Positions 8,626 through 17,645 of a stretch of 64,000 nt of DNA are shown here, piece after piece. The translations under genes and the position numbers were made by a program. Where the stretch lies: positions 2,728,001 through 2,792,000 of the forward strand of contig NZ_JACHDO010000001.1 of NCBI RefSeq assembly GCF_014201115.1. The letters run 5' to 3'. The notes under the pieces are model-generated. The model saw nothing but the letters and a program-made list of their open reading frames with translations. It had not been told where the DNA came from and ran no database searches. Source of the stretch: Nocardiopsis metallicus (lineage in GTDB: Bacteria > Actinomycetota > Actinomycetes > Streptosporangiales > Streptosporangiaceae). The first letter of the stretch is position 1. Each line of letters starts with the position of its first letter.

Positions 8626-11067
8626 ATGGGACACGTGACATGGAGTCGGTCGCGGCGCGGCGCACGCACCGGGATCGTCGTCGGAGCGGCTCTCGCACTG
8701 CTGCTGCCGACCCCGGTGCCCGCGACGGCCGAACCCGGCGCGACCACTCTCGAACTCGACGAGGTCTCCGTGGTGGAGGTCTTCCTGAACGACCGCGAGC
8801 AACTCGACCAGCTCGTGGAGCTGGGCGGTGACATCGCCCAACTGGACCCGGACGGTGAGCACGGGTTCGTCGCACAGGCCGTGATCGGCCCCTTCGACCT
8901 GGACACCTACAACGACGCCGGGTTCACCTTCGGCGACGTCGTCTACACCGAGTCCGACGCCCAGGAGCGCGTCGAGGAGCGCGAAGCCGCCATCGAGGAG
9001 CTGCGGGCCGAGAGCGGGGTCGGGACGTTCTCCAGCCCCGAATCCGGTTCCGACTCCGACGACCTGCGGATCCTACGGGCGGACTACTTCGAGAGCCGCA
9101 ACGGTTCCTTCCTGTCCGTGGAGGTCGGTTCCAGTTTCGGGCAGGACGGGAGCTTCCAGCTGACCGTGGAGCGCGACGCCGGGCCCGGCACCGAGATCGG
9201 TGACGGCGGTACGCAGACCCTGAACCCCTTCGTCGACGTCGGGGTGTACATGTACCACCGCGGTCAGGCGCCGGTGCAGGAAAGGCCCGACCGGATCCGG
9301 GTCACCAGCCCGCACGGCGGCACCACGGTCGCGGAGGTCGACGAGTGGCTGCCCGACCCTGACCGGCCCGGGGACCCGCTGCCCTACACGGACTTCCTCA
9401 ACGCCTACATGACCCCGGGTGAGCTGTACGAGCGCATCCACCAGATCGCCGACGAGTACCCGGACATCGCCGAGGTCATCGAGCTGCCGCACCTGACCAA
9501 CGGCTACCGCCGCCACGCCCAGGCGATCCTCGGGGTGGAGGTGAACGGCCGCAACGCCGACCGCGGTGTGATCGTGGAGTCGCTCGCCTACGGTCACGAG
9601 GGCGGCAACGACCTCGTCGTGGATCTGCTCGACCCCGGCGAACCCGGGTCCGAGCTGTCGGTCGGTGTGGAGGGCGACGAGATCGCCGTGTCCCTGGCCA
9701 CCGACGGCGGCGGGGCGATCACCACGACCGCGGCCGAGGTCGTGGAGGCGGTCAACGCCGGGGCCGGTGACCTGGTCCGGGCCTTCACCTTCCGGGGCAA
9801 CGCCGGGGACGGGGTGGTGCGGGCCGAACAGGTGCGGGCCAGCGACTTCCTCAACGCCCCCGACGAGGTCTCCCGTGAACCCGCCCCGGTCTACGCACTG
9901 CGCATCGGAGCCACCCGGGACGGCTCCAAGACCGGTGTGCTCGGCTACGCCCAGGAGCACGCCCGGGAATGGCAGACCCCGCTGGTGACCATCGAGACAG
10001 CCGAGCGCCTGGTGCGCAACTACGGCATCCACGACACCACCACCGAGCTGGTGGACGAGCTGGACATCTTCCTGATGCCCTCGTTCAACCCCGACGGCGC
10101 CAACTACTCGTTCTACGACGTTCCGATGCACCGCAAGAACATGACCAACTACTGCGACACCGACGGCGCGCGCGACCAGTGGGCCGTGGAGCGGGGCGCG
10201 CAGTGGGGTGTGGACAACAACCGCAACTACGGCGCCTACACCCTGTGGGACGGCTACGCGGGAGCGTCCTTCAACTGCACCAGCACCACGTTCGCCGGGC
10301 CGGAGGAGCTGGGGCCGCTGTCCCAGCCGGAGAACCAGAACCTGGTATGGCTGGTCGACACCCACGACAACATCGACTTCTCGATGAACATCCACTCCTC
10401 GGGCGACTACTTCATGTGGTCGCCGGGTGCCTACGTCGCGCAGGGGCGCGTCCCCACGCCGCGGCCGTCCGCGATGGAGGAGGCCTACTTCTGGGAGTCC
10501 TCGGCGAGCATCCTGACCGCGATCAAGGAGCACCGGGGCACCGTGGTGACCCCGGCCCGTACCGGCCCGATCATCGACGTGCTGTACTCGGCCGCGGGCA
10601 ACTCCGGCGACCACCTCTGGTACGAGAACGGCGTCTTCGCCTGGAACTTCGAGCTGGGCCAGGCGGGCTTCCAACCTCCGTGGGAGGAGGCCCACGCCCA
10701 GGGCATGGAGTACGCCAACGGGCTGTACACCATGCTGGAGGTGGCGCTGGAGTACCAGAACGACCGGTACCGCCCGCGCTCTTCGGTCTCGCCGCGCCCG
10801 GGTGAGCACTCCGGCCCGGTGGAGGTCGCGTTCGAGACGAACGAGCCCGCGGAGATCCACTACACCCTGGACGGCAGCCGTCCGGATTTCGATTCGCCCA
10901 AACTGGAGCTCACGGGCGTGCGCGGGGAGCTGGAGACCCTGCTGATCGAGGAGACCACCACCGTCCACTGGTTCGTGGTGGACATCGCCGGTAACACCGA
11001 GGGCGGCTACGACCCCGACGGCAACGCCCGCAACCATCGCAGGGGGACCTGGACGATCACCGACTGA
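8626..11067 (+). CDS. Secreted M14 family zinc carboxypeptidase with C-terminal Ig-like domain
   Basis: This 813-residue exported metallopeptidase has a signal peptide at residues 1-35 (RSRRGAR, then a hydrophobic core ending VPATA). An N-terminal adhesive segment extends to about 250 and the M14 catalytic domain covers about 265-710. Zinc ligands are His445 and Glu448 in QEHAREW and His590 in IHSSGDYF. The catalytic Glu is 676 in NFELGQ. Substrate-binding NPDGANYS and NNRNYG are present. The region between the first strand (about 325) and HAREW is longer than in classical carboxypeptidase A, an internal insertion. The C-terminal ~90 residues (HYTLDGSRPD) look like a chitobiase C-terminal-type beta-sandwich. 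It probably cleaves extracellular peptides for nutrition. Confidence 0.88.
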   Translation: MGHVTWSRSRRGARTGIVVGAALALLLPTPVPATAEPGATTLELDEVSVVEVFLNDREQLDQLVELGGDIAQLDPDGEHGFVAQAVIGPFDLDTYNDAGFTFGDVVYTESDAQERVEEREAAIEELRAESGVGTFSSPESGSDSDDLRILRADYFESRNGSFLSVEVGSSFGQDGSFQLTVERDAGPGTEIGDGGTQTLNPFVDVGVYMYHRGQAPVQERPDRIRVTSPHGGTTVAEVDEWLPDPDRPGDPLPYTDFLNAYMTPGELYERIHQIADEYPDIAEVIELPHLTNGYRRHAQAILGVEVNGRNADRGVIVESLAYGHEGGNDLVVDLLDPGEPGSELSVGVEGDEIAVSLATDGGGAITTTAAEVVEAVNAGAGDLVRAFTFRGNAGDGVVRAEQVRASDFLNAPDEVSREPAPVYALRIGATRDGSKTGVLGYAQEHAREWQTPLVTIETAERLVRNYGIHDTTTELVDELDIFLMPSFNPDGANYSFYDVPMHRKNMTNYCDTDGARDQWAVERGAQWGVDNNRNYGAYTLWDGYAGASFNCTSTTFAGPEELGPLSQPENQNLVWLVDTHDNIDFSMNIHSSGDYFMWSPGAYVAQGRVPTPRPSAMEEAYFWESSASILTAIKEHRGTVVTPARTGPIIDVLYSAAGNSGDHLWYENGVFAWNFELGQAGFQPPWEEAHAQGMEYANGLYTMLEVALEYQNDRYRPRSSVSPRPGEHSGPVEVAFETNEPAEIHYTLDGSRPDFDSPKLELTGVRGELETLLIEETTTVHWFVVDIAGNTEGGYDPDGNARNHRRGTWTITD

Positions 11068-11090
11068 CCCGACCGCACCGGCGAGGATAC

Positions 11091-11126
11091 GGCCCTGCCC
11101 GGGACTCCCAGGCCCCGGGCAGGGCC
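11091..11126. terminator. Bidirectional hairpin terminator between convergent genes
   Basis: GGCCCTGCCCGGG (11091-11103) and CCCGGGCAGGGCC (11114-11126) form a perfect 13-bp stem with a 10-nt loop. It lies between the plus-strand carboxypeptidase and the minus-strand ABC importer operon, so it can end transcription from both sides. Confidence 0.7.
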
Positions 11127-11194
11127 CTGCCGCGCCGGCACGGAGCCCACCGGGACCGAACACCGCCCCGGGTAGGGGGCCGTGCCGCCCCGGG

Positions 11195-11989
11195 TCAGCT
11201 GCGCGCCGGGGCCCCGCCGGGAACCCGGCCCGGGCGGAAGGTGACCAGCGGACGGTTGGTCTGGTCATCGATCCGGACGGCGGCGTTGACCTCGTAGACA
11301 TCGGCGATGAGCTCCGGTGTCAGGACCTCGTCGGGGGGACCGGCCGCGACGACGCGACCGTTCTTGAGCACCATGAGCGTGTCGCAGAACATCGCCGCGA
11401 GGTTCAGGTCGTGGAGGGCGACGACGGTGGTGACCGGCAGCTCGGTGAGGAGTTGGAGCAGATCGAGCTGGTAGCGGATGTCGAGGTGGTTCGTGGGCTC
11501 GTCGAGGAGCAGTTCCCGAGGCTGTTGGGCCAGCGCACGGGCGATGTGAACGCGCTGCTTCTCGCCGCCGGAGAGCCGGTGCCACAGCTCCCCGGCCTTG
11601 TGGGTGAGCCCGGTTCGCTCCAGCGCGTCGGCCACGGCCTCGGAGTCCCGTTGCCGGTCGCCCCCGAAAGCGCCCCGGTGGGGGATGCGGCCGAGGGCGA
11701 CGATGTCCCGCACCACGATGTCCACGACCGTGTCGGCGTGCTGGGTGACGGTGGCGATGGCACGGGCCGCGTCCCGCCGCGCTAGTTCGGTGAGCGGGGT
11801 GCCGTCGAGTACGACCGCGCCGGAGGTGGGCCGCACCGCACCGCAGAGCAGCCTGATCAGAGAGGACTTGCCCGAGCCGTTGGGGCCCAGCAGCCCGATG
11901 GTCTCGCCCGGGCGCGGGCTCAGCGTGACGCCGTCGACGACGAGCCGGCCGCCGCGGCTCCACGTGACCTCTCGGGTCCGGAGTGTCAC
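11195..11989 (-). CDS. Iron-siderophore ABC transporter ATP-binding protein
   Basis: This 264-residue FecE/FepC-type ATPase has Walker A LLGPNGSGKSSL, signature LSGGEKQR, Walker B LLLDEPTNHLD and the switch His in VALHDLNL. It energises uptake of ferric siderophore through the adjacent FecCD-type permease. The GTG start at 11989 overlaps the permease stop codon (GTGA), with AGGAGG inside the permease's last codons, so the two are translationally coupled. It is the last gene of a three-gene operon under an iron box. Confidence 0.93.
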   Translation of the reverse strand: MTLRTREVTWSRGGRLVVDGVTLSPRPGETIGLLGPNGSGKSSLIRLLCGAVRPTSGAVVLDGTPLTELARRDAARAIATVTQHADTVVDIVVRDIVALGRIPHRGAFGGDRQRDSEAVADALERTGLTHKAGELWHRLSGGEKQRVHIARALAQQPRELLLDEPTNHLDIRYQLDLLQLLTELPVTTVVALHDLNLAAMFCDTLMVLKNGRVVAAGPPDEVLTPELIADVYEVNAAVRIDDQTNRPLVTFRPGRVPGGAPARS

Positions 11990-13056
11990 AGGGTCCTCCT
12001 ACGACGGAACATGATGACGATGAAGACGGGCACGCCGACCAGGGCGGTACCGACGCCGATGGGCAGCGGTGAGGGGGCGAAGGCCACCCTCGAGACCGCG
12101 TCGACCCACACCATGAAGACCGCTCCGGCCAGCGCGGTCACGGGCACCAGGCGGGCGTGGAGGGGGCCGGTGAGGAAGCGGGCCGCGTGCGGGAGCACGA
12201 GACCGACGAACCCGATGGCACCGGCAACGCTCACCATCGTCGCGGTGAGCAGCGCCGTGAGGGTCATGAAGGTGATGCGGGCCTGTCGCACGGACACGCC
12301 CAGGGAGGAGGCCACGTCGTCTCCGAACGCGAACGCGTCCAGGACCGGAGCCCGCAGGAGGCAGAAGACCGTTCCGGCGAGGACGACGAGGCCGCACAGC
12401 ACCACGTCGTTCCAGCGCACCCCCTCCAGGGAGCCGAGCAGCCAGAACATCACGCCCCGGGCCTGGTCGGAGTCGGCGAAGGCGAAGACGACGAAGGAGG
12501 TCAGCGCGGAGAACAGCTGTGTGACGGCGATCCCGGCCAGGATCACCTTGTCGTTGCCTCCGCCGGTCATGCCCACGAGCAGCAGGACGATGGTGAAGGC
12601 CGTGACCGAGCCGATGAACGCACCCCCGGAGACACCGAGCGCGGTGCCGCCGATCCCCAGGATCCCGATGACGACGGCGCCGGTGGAGGCCCCGGAGGAG
12701 ATCCCCAGGACGTAGGGGTCGGCCAGCGGGTTGCGCAGCAGGGACTGCAGGATCACACCGCACAGACCCAGTCCGGCGCCGCAGGCGGCGGCCACCAGGG
12801 ACCGGGGCAAGCGGTCGTTCCACACGATCGCGTCCTTGGACACCCGGACCGGGACGTCGGTGATCCCGAGGTGGTTGAGCACGATGTCGCGCACGTTGAC
12901 CAGGGACACGTCGGCGGGCCCCAGGGTGATCGCCACCCCGACCGACACGAACAGCAGCGCCAGCGTTCCCGAGGCCACCCCCAGGAACCGCGGCACCGAG
13001 CGGTCGGGAAGTGTCGGAAGGGAGCCGGACTCCGGCCGGGAGGGGCTGAGCGTCAC
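11986..13056 (-). CDS. FecCD family iron-siderophore ABC transporter permease
   Basis: This 356-residue membrane permease has about nine to ten hydrophobic segments. It carries family motifs NPLADPYVLGISSGASTGAV and GFVGLVLPHAARFL (the ATPase-coupling loop). A single permease gene implies a homodimer, unlike the FepD/FepG heterodimers. The GTG start at 13056 overlaps the stop of the binding-protein gene (GTGA). It transports ferric siderophore across the membrane. Confidence 0.93.
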   Translation of the reverse strand: MTLSPSRPESGSLPTLPDRSVPRFLGVASGTLALLFVSVGVAITLGPADVSLVNVRDIVLNHLGITDVPVRVSKDAIVWNDRLPRSLVAAACGAGLGLCGVILQSLLRNPLADPYVLGISSGASTGAVVIGILGIGGTALGVSGGAFIGSVTAFTIVLLLVGMTGGGNDKVILAGIAVTQLFSALTSFVVFAFADSDQARGVMFWLLGSLEGVRWNDVVLCGLVVLAGTVFCLLRAPVLDAFAFGDDVASSLGVSVRQARITFMTLTALLTATMVSVAGAIGFVGLVLPHAARFLTGPLHARLVPVTALAGAVFMVWVDAVSRVAFAPSPLPIGVGTALVGVPVFIVIMFRRRRTL

Positions 13057-14102
13057 CGGGTCTCCTCAAGGGAACGCAGTCCTTCGGCGAGGCCCTCCAG
13101 CCCGTCGATGATCCTGATCGACGGATTCATCTCGGCTCCGCGCAGGGAGACGAACCGCTCCTCCCGGACCGCGGTGAGGTCCTTCGTGACCGGATCGGTC
13201 CGCAGGAAGTCGATCTTCTCCTGCAGCTGGTCACCGGGGGCCCGCTCGCGGCTCAGGTCACCCAGGACGATGACGTCGGGGTCCCGGTCGACGAAGACCT
13301 CCCAGGTGGTGGCCGGCCAGTCGTCGTCGAGGTCGGCGAACGCGTTCGTGGCGCCGACCTCGGCGGCCAGGACGTTCCCCGACCCCCTCCCTCCGGCGAC
13401 GTAGGGCGTCTTCAGGTCCGAGAACCAGAACACCACGCTCGGGTCCGAGGCGCCGATGTCCTCCAGCGCGGCCTGGCGCCGGGTCTCCAACTCCTCGACC
13501 AGTTCCTCGCCCCGGCTCGGCACGTCGAAGATCCGGGCGAGTTCGCGGATCTCCTGGTAGAGGGGGTCGAGCGTCAGCGGGTTGGTGCGGGTGCCGCCGC
13601 CGTTGATGCTCGTCTCACCGTCGCAGTCCGTCGGCGACAGGTACGTCTGGATCTCCGCCTCGGCGAACCGGCCGCGCTCGGCCACTCCGCCCTGGGCGAA
13701 GTGGCGTCCGAACGACGCCGTCACGAAGTCGGGGTCGGTGTCCAGGGTCACTTCATACGTGGGTGCCTCGTCCGCCAGTCTGGGCACCTCGCCGTTGGCC
13801 TGGGCGAGGTTCTCGCGCACGGGGTCGGTCCACGACGCCGTCCCCACCATGCGCTCCGCCAACCCGAGGGACAGCAGGATCTCGGTCGACCCCTGGTCGA
13901 GGGAGACGACCCGCTGCGGAGCGGCGTCGAACGTGACTTCCTGACCGCAGTTCTCCACGGCCAGGGGATATGTCGTGGCGTTCTCACCGGCGAGGGCGGT
14001 GTGTTCGGGCACGGGTTCGGAGGCTCCGCAACCAGCCGAGACCAGCAGCGAACCGACGACACCAAAAGTAGCGAATCGTGTTCGCACCGTAGTTTTCACT
14101 GG
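13053..14102 (-). CDS. Iron-siderophore substrate-binding lipoprotein
   Basis: The 349-residue protein starts at GTG 14102, 5 nt after AAGGGTGGGG. It has a lipoprotein signal (TRFATFGVVGSLLVSAGC) and the type III periplasmic-binding fold with QRVVSLDQGSTEILLSLG early in the mature part. It captures ferric siderophore outside the cell and hands it to the permease. It is the first gene of the operon; an iron box lies at 14157-14175, about 55 nt upstream. An in-frame ATG at 14150 lacks a ribosome binding site. The siderophore type is not readable. Confidence 0.9.
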   Translation of the reverse strand, partial: PVKTTVRTRFATFGVVGSLLVSAGCGASEPVPEHTALAGENATTYPLAVENCGQEVTFDAAPQRVVSLDQGSTEILLSLGLAERMVGTASWTDPVRENLAQANGEVPRLADEAPTYEVTLDTDPDFVTASFGRHFAQGGVAERGRFAEAEIQTYLSPTDCDGETSINGGGTRTNPLTLDPLYQEIRELARIFDVPSRGEELVEELETRRQAALEDIGASDPSVVFWFSDLKTPYVAGGRGSGNVLAAEVGATNAFADLDDDWPATTWEVFVDRDPDVIVLGDLSRERAPGDQLQEKIDFLRTDPVTKDLTAVREERFVSLRGAEMNPSIRIIDGLEGLAEGLRSLEETR

Positions 14103-14156
14103 CCCCACCCTTTGATCTGGCCCGCCGATCCGACAAGCCGCTTCTCGCAACGCGGG

Positions 14157-14175
14157 CTAGGTTAGCCTAACCTTC
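14157..14175 (-). promoter_or_regulatory. DtxR/IdeR-type iron box upstream of the siderophore importer
   Basis: CTAGGTTAGCCTAACCTTC matches the 19-bp actinobacterial iron-box consensus (TTAGGTTAGSCTAACCTAA) at about 16 positions, with the central palindrome intact. It lies 55-73 nt ahead of the substrate-binding protein start, a normal operator position. IdeR/DmdR with Fe(II) should repress the importer operon when iron is plentiful. Confidence 0.8.
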
Positions 14176-14948
14176 TCAAGTTCATTGTTCGTTATCTGCG
14201 CCAAACACCGTCAATGTGACGAACGCCCCGAAGAGGAAGGACACACAGAAAAAAGCAAGGATTATCTCCAGTCACACCCGGGCGCTTACCGCGCGCGGGT
14301 GACGCGTGAGGGCACTCGTTCTCGTGGCGGGTCGTCGAGGGCTCGAACGCCGAGGGCAGCCGCCCGGTGACCCCGACCGACACGAACGCGTGCCGGGTGG
14401 ACCTTGTCAAGCGGGTGACCCTGAGCGGGGGCGACCGGCCGCTGCGCCCTGCGATCAGCGCCGTGATCAGACGCACCGAGCGGGGGACCTGCGACGGTCA
14501 AGCGCCTGCTGGAACGGGCGTGGAAGGACCGCTGAGCGCTCCGGCCGAGAAGGGGCGACACCCCCGGCGAGGCCAGGTACTGGAGCTTTCCCGCCCGGCC
14601 GCGCGGTTCTGCGACGGCTCAGGGCGGGTGCGCGTGCGGGACAGGAAGAAGACCGCCAAGCAGATCCGGGGCGGGGAGGCCGGGGAGCTGAGCTCCACAC
14701 CCGCAACGGTGCGCAAGAGGCTGCGCGAACGAGGTATGGAGAAATCAGGTCTTCATCCCCTACTCCGACACCCGCATGATTGCCGCGCCCGAGCAGGAGA
14801 AGGTCCCACCGTCGGGACCGGCCTCCTGCCGACCTGCACTCTGACCGCCTGGCGAGGGCCGCGTCTGCTCGCTGGCCTCGCCTCTGACGGTTCTCCCGGG
14901 CTTCTCCGGGAGCGGTCGACCGGCTGCGTGCCAACGGCTGCCTTGCCT
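14176..14948. other. Gene-poor stretch, possible degraded coding sequence
   Basis: No complete gene is convincing. Short open stretches in the plus direction (about 14400-14750) contain pieces that look protein-like, for example TVKRLLERAWKDR in one frame and KKTAKQIRGG in another, but none is long or conserved enough to name. It may be a remnant left between the siderophore locus and the module to its right. Confidence 0.35.
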
Positions 14949-15653
14949 CTACTCGGTTTGGTCTCCGCAGCGGCGCACCAGGTCGCGGATGAGGTCGAGG
15001 ACAGCGGGGTCGTAGGACTCTTCGACGTGGTTGACGTTCCACAGCCCCGAGGCTCGCACCTTGGGGCTGACCGCGTGGTACCCGAGCCATGTCCGGCTCG
15101 GGGCTTTGAGCGTGCCCGAGGCCCCAGAGAGCAGGGCGATGCAGTTGCGTTCGACGAAACCCCGGTCACTGTTCCCGTCGGCACCCGTGGGCACCGGCAG
15201 CCAGAGGAACGGCATGCGGCCGACGTATTCGCTGACCCGCCGCTCGACCTCGGCTTCGTGGCTCGTCCACGCAGGACTCCGGGACGGGGCCAGCCACGCC
15301 TCCAGGAGGCCGTCATGGCTGTCGTCGCGGCCGATGAGCGCCGCCCCGACATGGCGGCGAAAGATCGACGCCCGGTGGTCTCCGCCGCCAGAACGGTTGC
15401 CCCGGTGCTGGGCGAGCCGCTTCCAGAGGGTGGTCCGGCTGGTGGGGGTCAGCGCATGCGTTCCGACTCGGACGACTCGGTGCTTGCCCGAGGGAAGCCG
15501 CTCGCCCTCCTCGAGGAAGAAGTAGACGCCGTGGCTGGGCCAAGCATCGCGGCCGGTGCAGTCGCGCAGCAGGCGCGGGCCGCCAACCACGCGGGCGAGG
15601 TCGTCCAGCAGCGCGTAGAACTCGTCGATGTGGCGTTGTCGCGTGGTACTCAC
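14949..15653 (-). CDS. GIY-YIG-like protein, second gene of a coupled pair
   Basis: The 234-residue protein begins VSTTRQRHIDEFYALLDDLA. At about residues 45-115 it has GVYFFLEEGE, then RVVRVGTHAL, then TTLWKRLAQHRG, which resembles a divergent GIY-YIG nuclease core (GIY strand, YVG-like strand, Arg-containing helix). The following GGGDHRASIFRRHVG is characteristic of this uncharacterised subfamily. The GTG start at 15653 overlaps the stop of the upstream gene (GTGA), with GGGAG nearby, so the two are coupled. An upstream in-frame ATG (15668) is possible. Nuclease activity is inference; the GIY tyrosine is replaced in part. Confidence 0.65.
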   Translation of the reverse strand: MSTTRQRHIDEFYALLDDLARVVGGPRLLRDCTGRDAWPSHGVYFFLEEGERLPSGKHRVVRVGTHALTPTSRTTLWKRLAQHRGNRSGGGDHRASIFRRHVGAALIGRDDSHDGLLEAWLAPSRSPAWTSHEAEVERRVSEYVGRMPFLWLPVPTGADGNSDRGFVERNCIALLSGASGTLKAPSRTWLGYHAVSPKVRASGLWNVNHVEESYDPAVLDLIRDLVRRCGDQTE

Positions 15654-16579
15654 GTCAGCGGCTCCCATGTCAGTCCGGCCGGCTGGTCGCCGGGTTCCTC
15701 TCGCCAGGACGCGGAGAAGGCCTGGCCCAGTGCCCGCGGCACGCGCGCCTGCGCTCCGTCCTGAACTCCCTCGACGGTGGCCAGCACCACCTGTGCGCCC
15801 GACGCGCGCCAGTCGACACGACGGAACAGCTTCGCGTAGTCGCTCGAGGTTGCGAGAAAGCCGACGACGGACCGCGCACCGACACGGCGGGCCTCCGCGA
15901 CGAGGGTTCGTTCGAGTAGTCCCCGCGACCAGTCCGCCAGCCGCAAGGGGCGGTCGTAGCGCGCGATGGGCTCGTCCGCCCGTGCGAGGCCGTAGCCGCC
16001 GCTGATGATCAGCACCCGGCCACTGGCGACCGCCTCGGCCAACGCGGGCCCGGCATGCTGGTAGAAGTGGCCGGTATAGCGCCGCCACGCGGGAAGAAGG
16101 CGGCCGTCGTCCGCTCCAGCCTGGGCGAGCACACGGGCACGGGCCTCGATCAGTTCCTGGGGCCAGCCGGCATCACCGCCGAACTCCGCGAGGGGGCGCC
16201 CTCCTGGGGCCTTGGCCGATGAACAGGCGATGACCAGCAAGGCACTACGGGGATCCAACGGGGGCAGCTCTGTACTCGATCGACTTGCCGCACACGGACT
16301 CGATCGCGCGGAACCCCGCCCCTGAGGAACATGGGGCTTCCCCTTCCTTCGGAAGGTCACCGAATGCCCGGGTTTCACGAAGCCCAGCTCGTATCCCGCA
16401 CGCCGCCACGCCCGCGTATGTGAGCGATCACCGTGCCACCACCGCGGATAGTGGTTGACGGCCGAGGCGGGAAGGCCGCCCACGACCTCGTCCAGCTCGT
16501 CCCACGCCACAGTCACCACGTCCCGCGCGCTGCCGCGTAGGTACTCGGTGAGCCGGGCATACGTCGCTCGTTGTGCCAT
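15650..16579 (-). CDS. DUF7662-like plus YaaA/DUF6884-like fusion protein
   Basis: The 309-residue protein has two parts. Residues about 4-75 (YARLTEYLRGSARDVVTVAW, then WWHGDRSHTRAWRRAGYEL) match the small N-terminal domain now called DUF7662. Residues about 118-260 (LLVIACSSAKAPGG, then VLIISGGYGLARADEPIARY) match YaaA/DUF6884 proteins, whose best-known member, E. coli YaaA, binds DNA and limits free iron under peroxide stress. The start ATG at 16579 follows AGGAG by 9 nt. It overlaps the next gene by 4 nt. Role unknown; DNA repair, nucleic-acid defence or oxidative stress are possible. Confidence 0.65.
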   Translation of the reverse strand: MAQRATYARLTEYLRGSARDVVTVAWDELDEVVGGLPASAVNHYPRWWHGDRSHTRAWRRAGYELGFVKPGHSVTFRRKGKPHVPQGRGSARSSPCAASRSSTELPPLDPRSALLVIACSSAKAPGGRPLAEFGGDAGWPQELIEARARVLAQAGADDGRLLPAWRRYTGHFYQHAGPALAEAVASGRVLIISGGYGLARADEPIARYDRPLRLADWSRGLLERTLVAEARRVGARSVVGFLATSSDYAKLFRRVDWRASGAQVVLATVEGVQDGAQARVPRALGQAFSASWREEPGDQPAGLTWEPLT

Positions 16580-16916
16580 GAGTCGCGCTCCTGGTCCGAC
16601 TGCCGGGTCATGACAATCGTGGATGGAGATCGCCCCCGGGCAGGGCGATTCAGCGCGAACTACACAGAACGGTTACCGGAGCTGGTCGCCACCGCCATCG
16701 AGGCCAATGGCTGGCGGCTGGTGATGGCCAGCACCGTGAAACGACGAAAGCGCCCTCGCGGGCGCTTCGAAGTGAGGAGTGGGCCCTGGGCAAGCCAACT
16801 ACAACCCGCGAGGCGAAGCCTCGCACCGGGGGCCCGGGGTCGTCCCCCGGAGGAAACGACGGAACGACCCGGCGAGGCGGCCGAAGGCCCCCGAGCAGGA
16901 TCGTTCCGGAGTGGAG
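16580..16916. repeat. Hairpin-rich non-coding stretch next to tRNA-Val
   Basis: Several strong hairpins lie here. AAGCGCCC/GGGCGCTT (16748-16755 with 16760-16767) and GCGAGGC-GAA-GCCTCGC (16808-16824) are perfect stems. GGAACGA (16861-16867) pairs with TCGTTCC (16901-16907). Because the tRNA is on the minus strand, these are downstream of its 3' end and may serve as terminators. No gene is supported. Confidence 0.5.
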
Positions 16917-16990
16917 TGGGCGCGAAGGGACTCGAACCCCTGGCCTATTGCTTGTAAGGCAATTGCTCTAACCAACTGAGCTACGCGCCC
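16917..16990 (-). tRNA. tRNA-Val (anticodon UAC)
   Basis: The minus strand folds into a 74-nt tRNA. The acceptor GGGCGCG pairs with CGCGCCC, the D arm is GCTC/GAGC, and the anticodon stem ATTGC/GCAAT encloses the loop CTTACAA, giving anticodon UAC at positions 34-36. The T arm has the conserved TTCGAGT loop and the discriminator is A. CCA is not encoded. It reads GUA/GUG valine codons. Confidence 0.93.
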
Positions 16991-17043
16991 CGTTTGTGCG
17001 TCGCGAGCGATCATACCGCTTTGTGGTGGTACTCGCGCCTGAC

Positions 17044-17511
17044 TTATCCGGCCAGGCGGCGTGCCTGGTCGATGTACTCCTCGACGTCCCTGGGCTGACC
17101 GGCCGGGGTGTGGACGGTCCAGCGGACGGTGCCCTCGGCGTCGATGAGGAAGCTGCCCCGGCGGGCCACGCCGCGCTGGTCGTCGAAGACCCCGTAGGCC
17201 CGGGCGGCGGCGCCGTGGGGCCAGAAGTCGGACAGCAGCGCGAAGGGAAAGCCCTCCCGGTCGGACCAGGTGCGCAGGGCGAAGGTGGAGTCGACGGACA
17301 CCGCCAGGACCGTGACGTCCAGGGCCTTGAGTTCGGCGTGGTGCTCGCGCAGGTCGGCGAGTTCGCCGGAGCACACGCCGGAGAAGGCCAGCGGGTAGAA
17401 GACCACGAGCACGGGGCCGCCCCGCAGGGAGCTCAGGACGGTGTCCTGGCCGTACTGGTCCTGGAGTGTGATCTCGGGCGCGCGGCTGCCCGCGGTGGCG
17501 GTGTCGGTCAT
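17044..17511 (-). CDS. Peroxiredoxin (AhpE-like)
   Basis: This 155-residue thiol peroxidase has peroxidatic Cys47 in FYPLAFSGVCSGEL and conserved PLAF (Pro/Thr-site variant). The later RRGSFLIDAEGTVRW strand is typical of the AhpE/Prx group. There is no conserved resolving Cys, so it is probably a 1-Cys enzyme reduced by mycothiol or mycoredoxin. It removes H2O2 or organic peroxides in the cytosol. It is a single gene next to tRNA-Val. Confidence 0.9.
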   Translation of the reverse strand: MTDTATAGSRAPEITLQDQYGQDTVLSSLRGGPVLVVFYPLAFSGVCSGELADLREHHAELKALDVTVLAVSVDSTFALRTWSDREGFPFALLSDFWPHGAAARAYGVFDDQRGVARRGSFLIDAEGTVRWTVHTPAGQPRDVEEYIDQARRLAG

Positions 17512-17645
17512 GCTCGCGTTCGTGTTCGTCGGCTGTACAGGCCGGAGTCGGCGCCCGCCGGTCAGCGGGCGCCCTTCAGCGCCGCGCGCCCGTTCTGGCT
17601 GGGGCGCGCGGCACCGGACGTCTCACCCGGTGAGGGTGCTGTCCG

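Noticed and set aside
14367..15764. A 465-codon plus-strand frame
   Set aside because: Its second half is antisense to the GIY-YIG-like gene; the first half has no recognisable domain.
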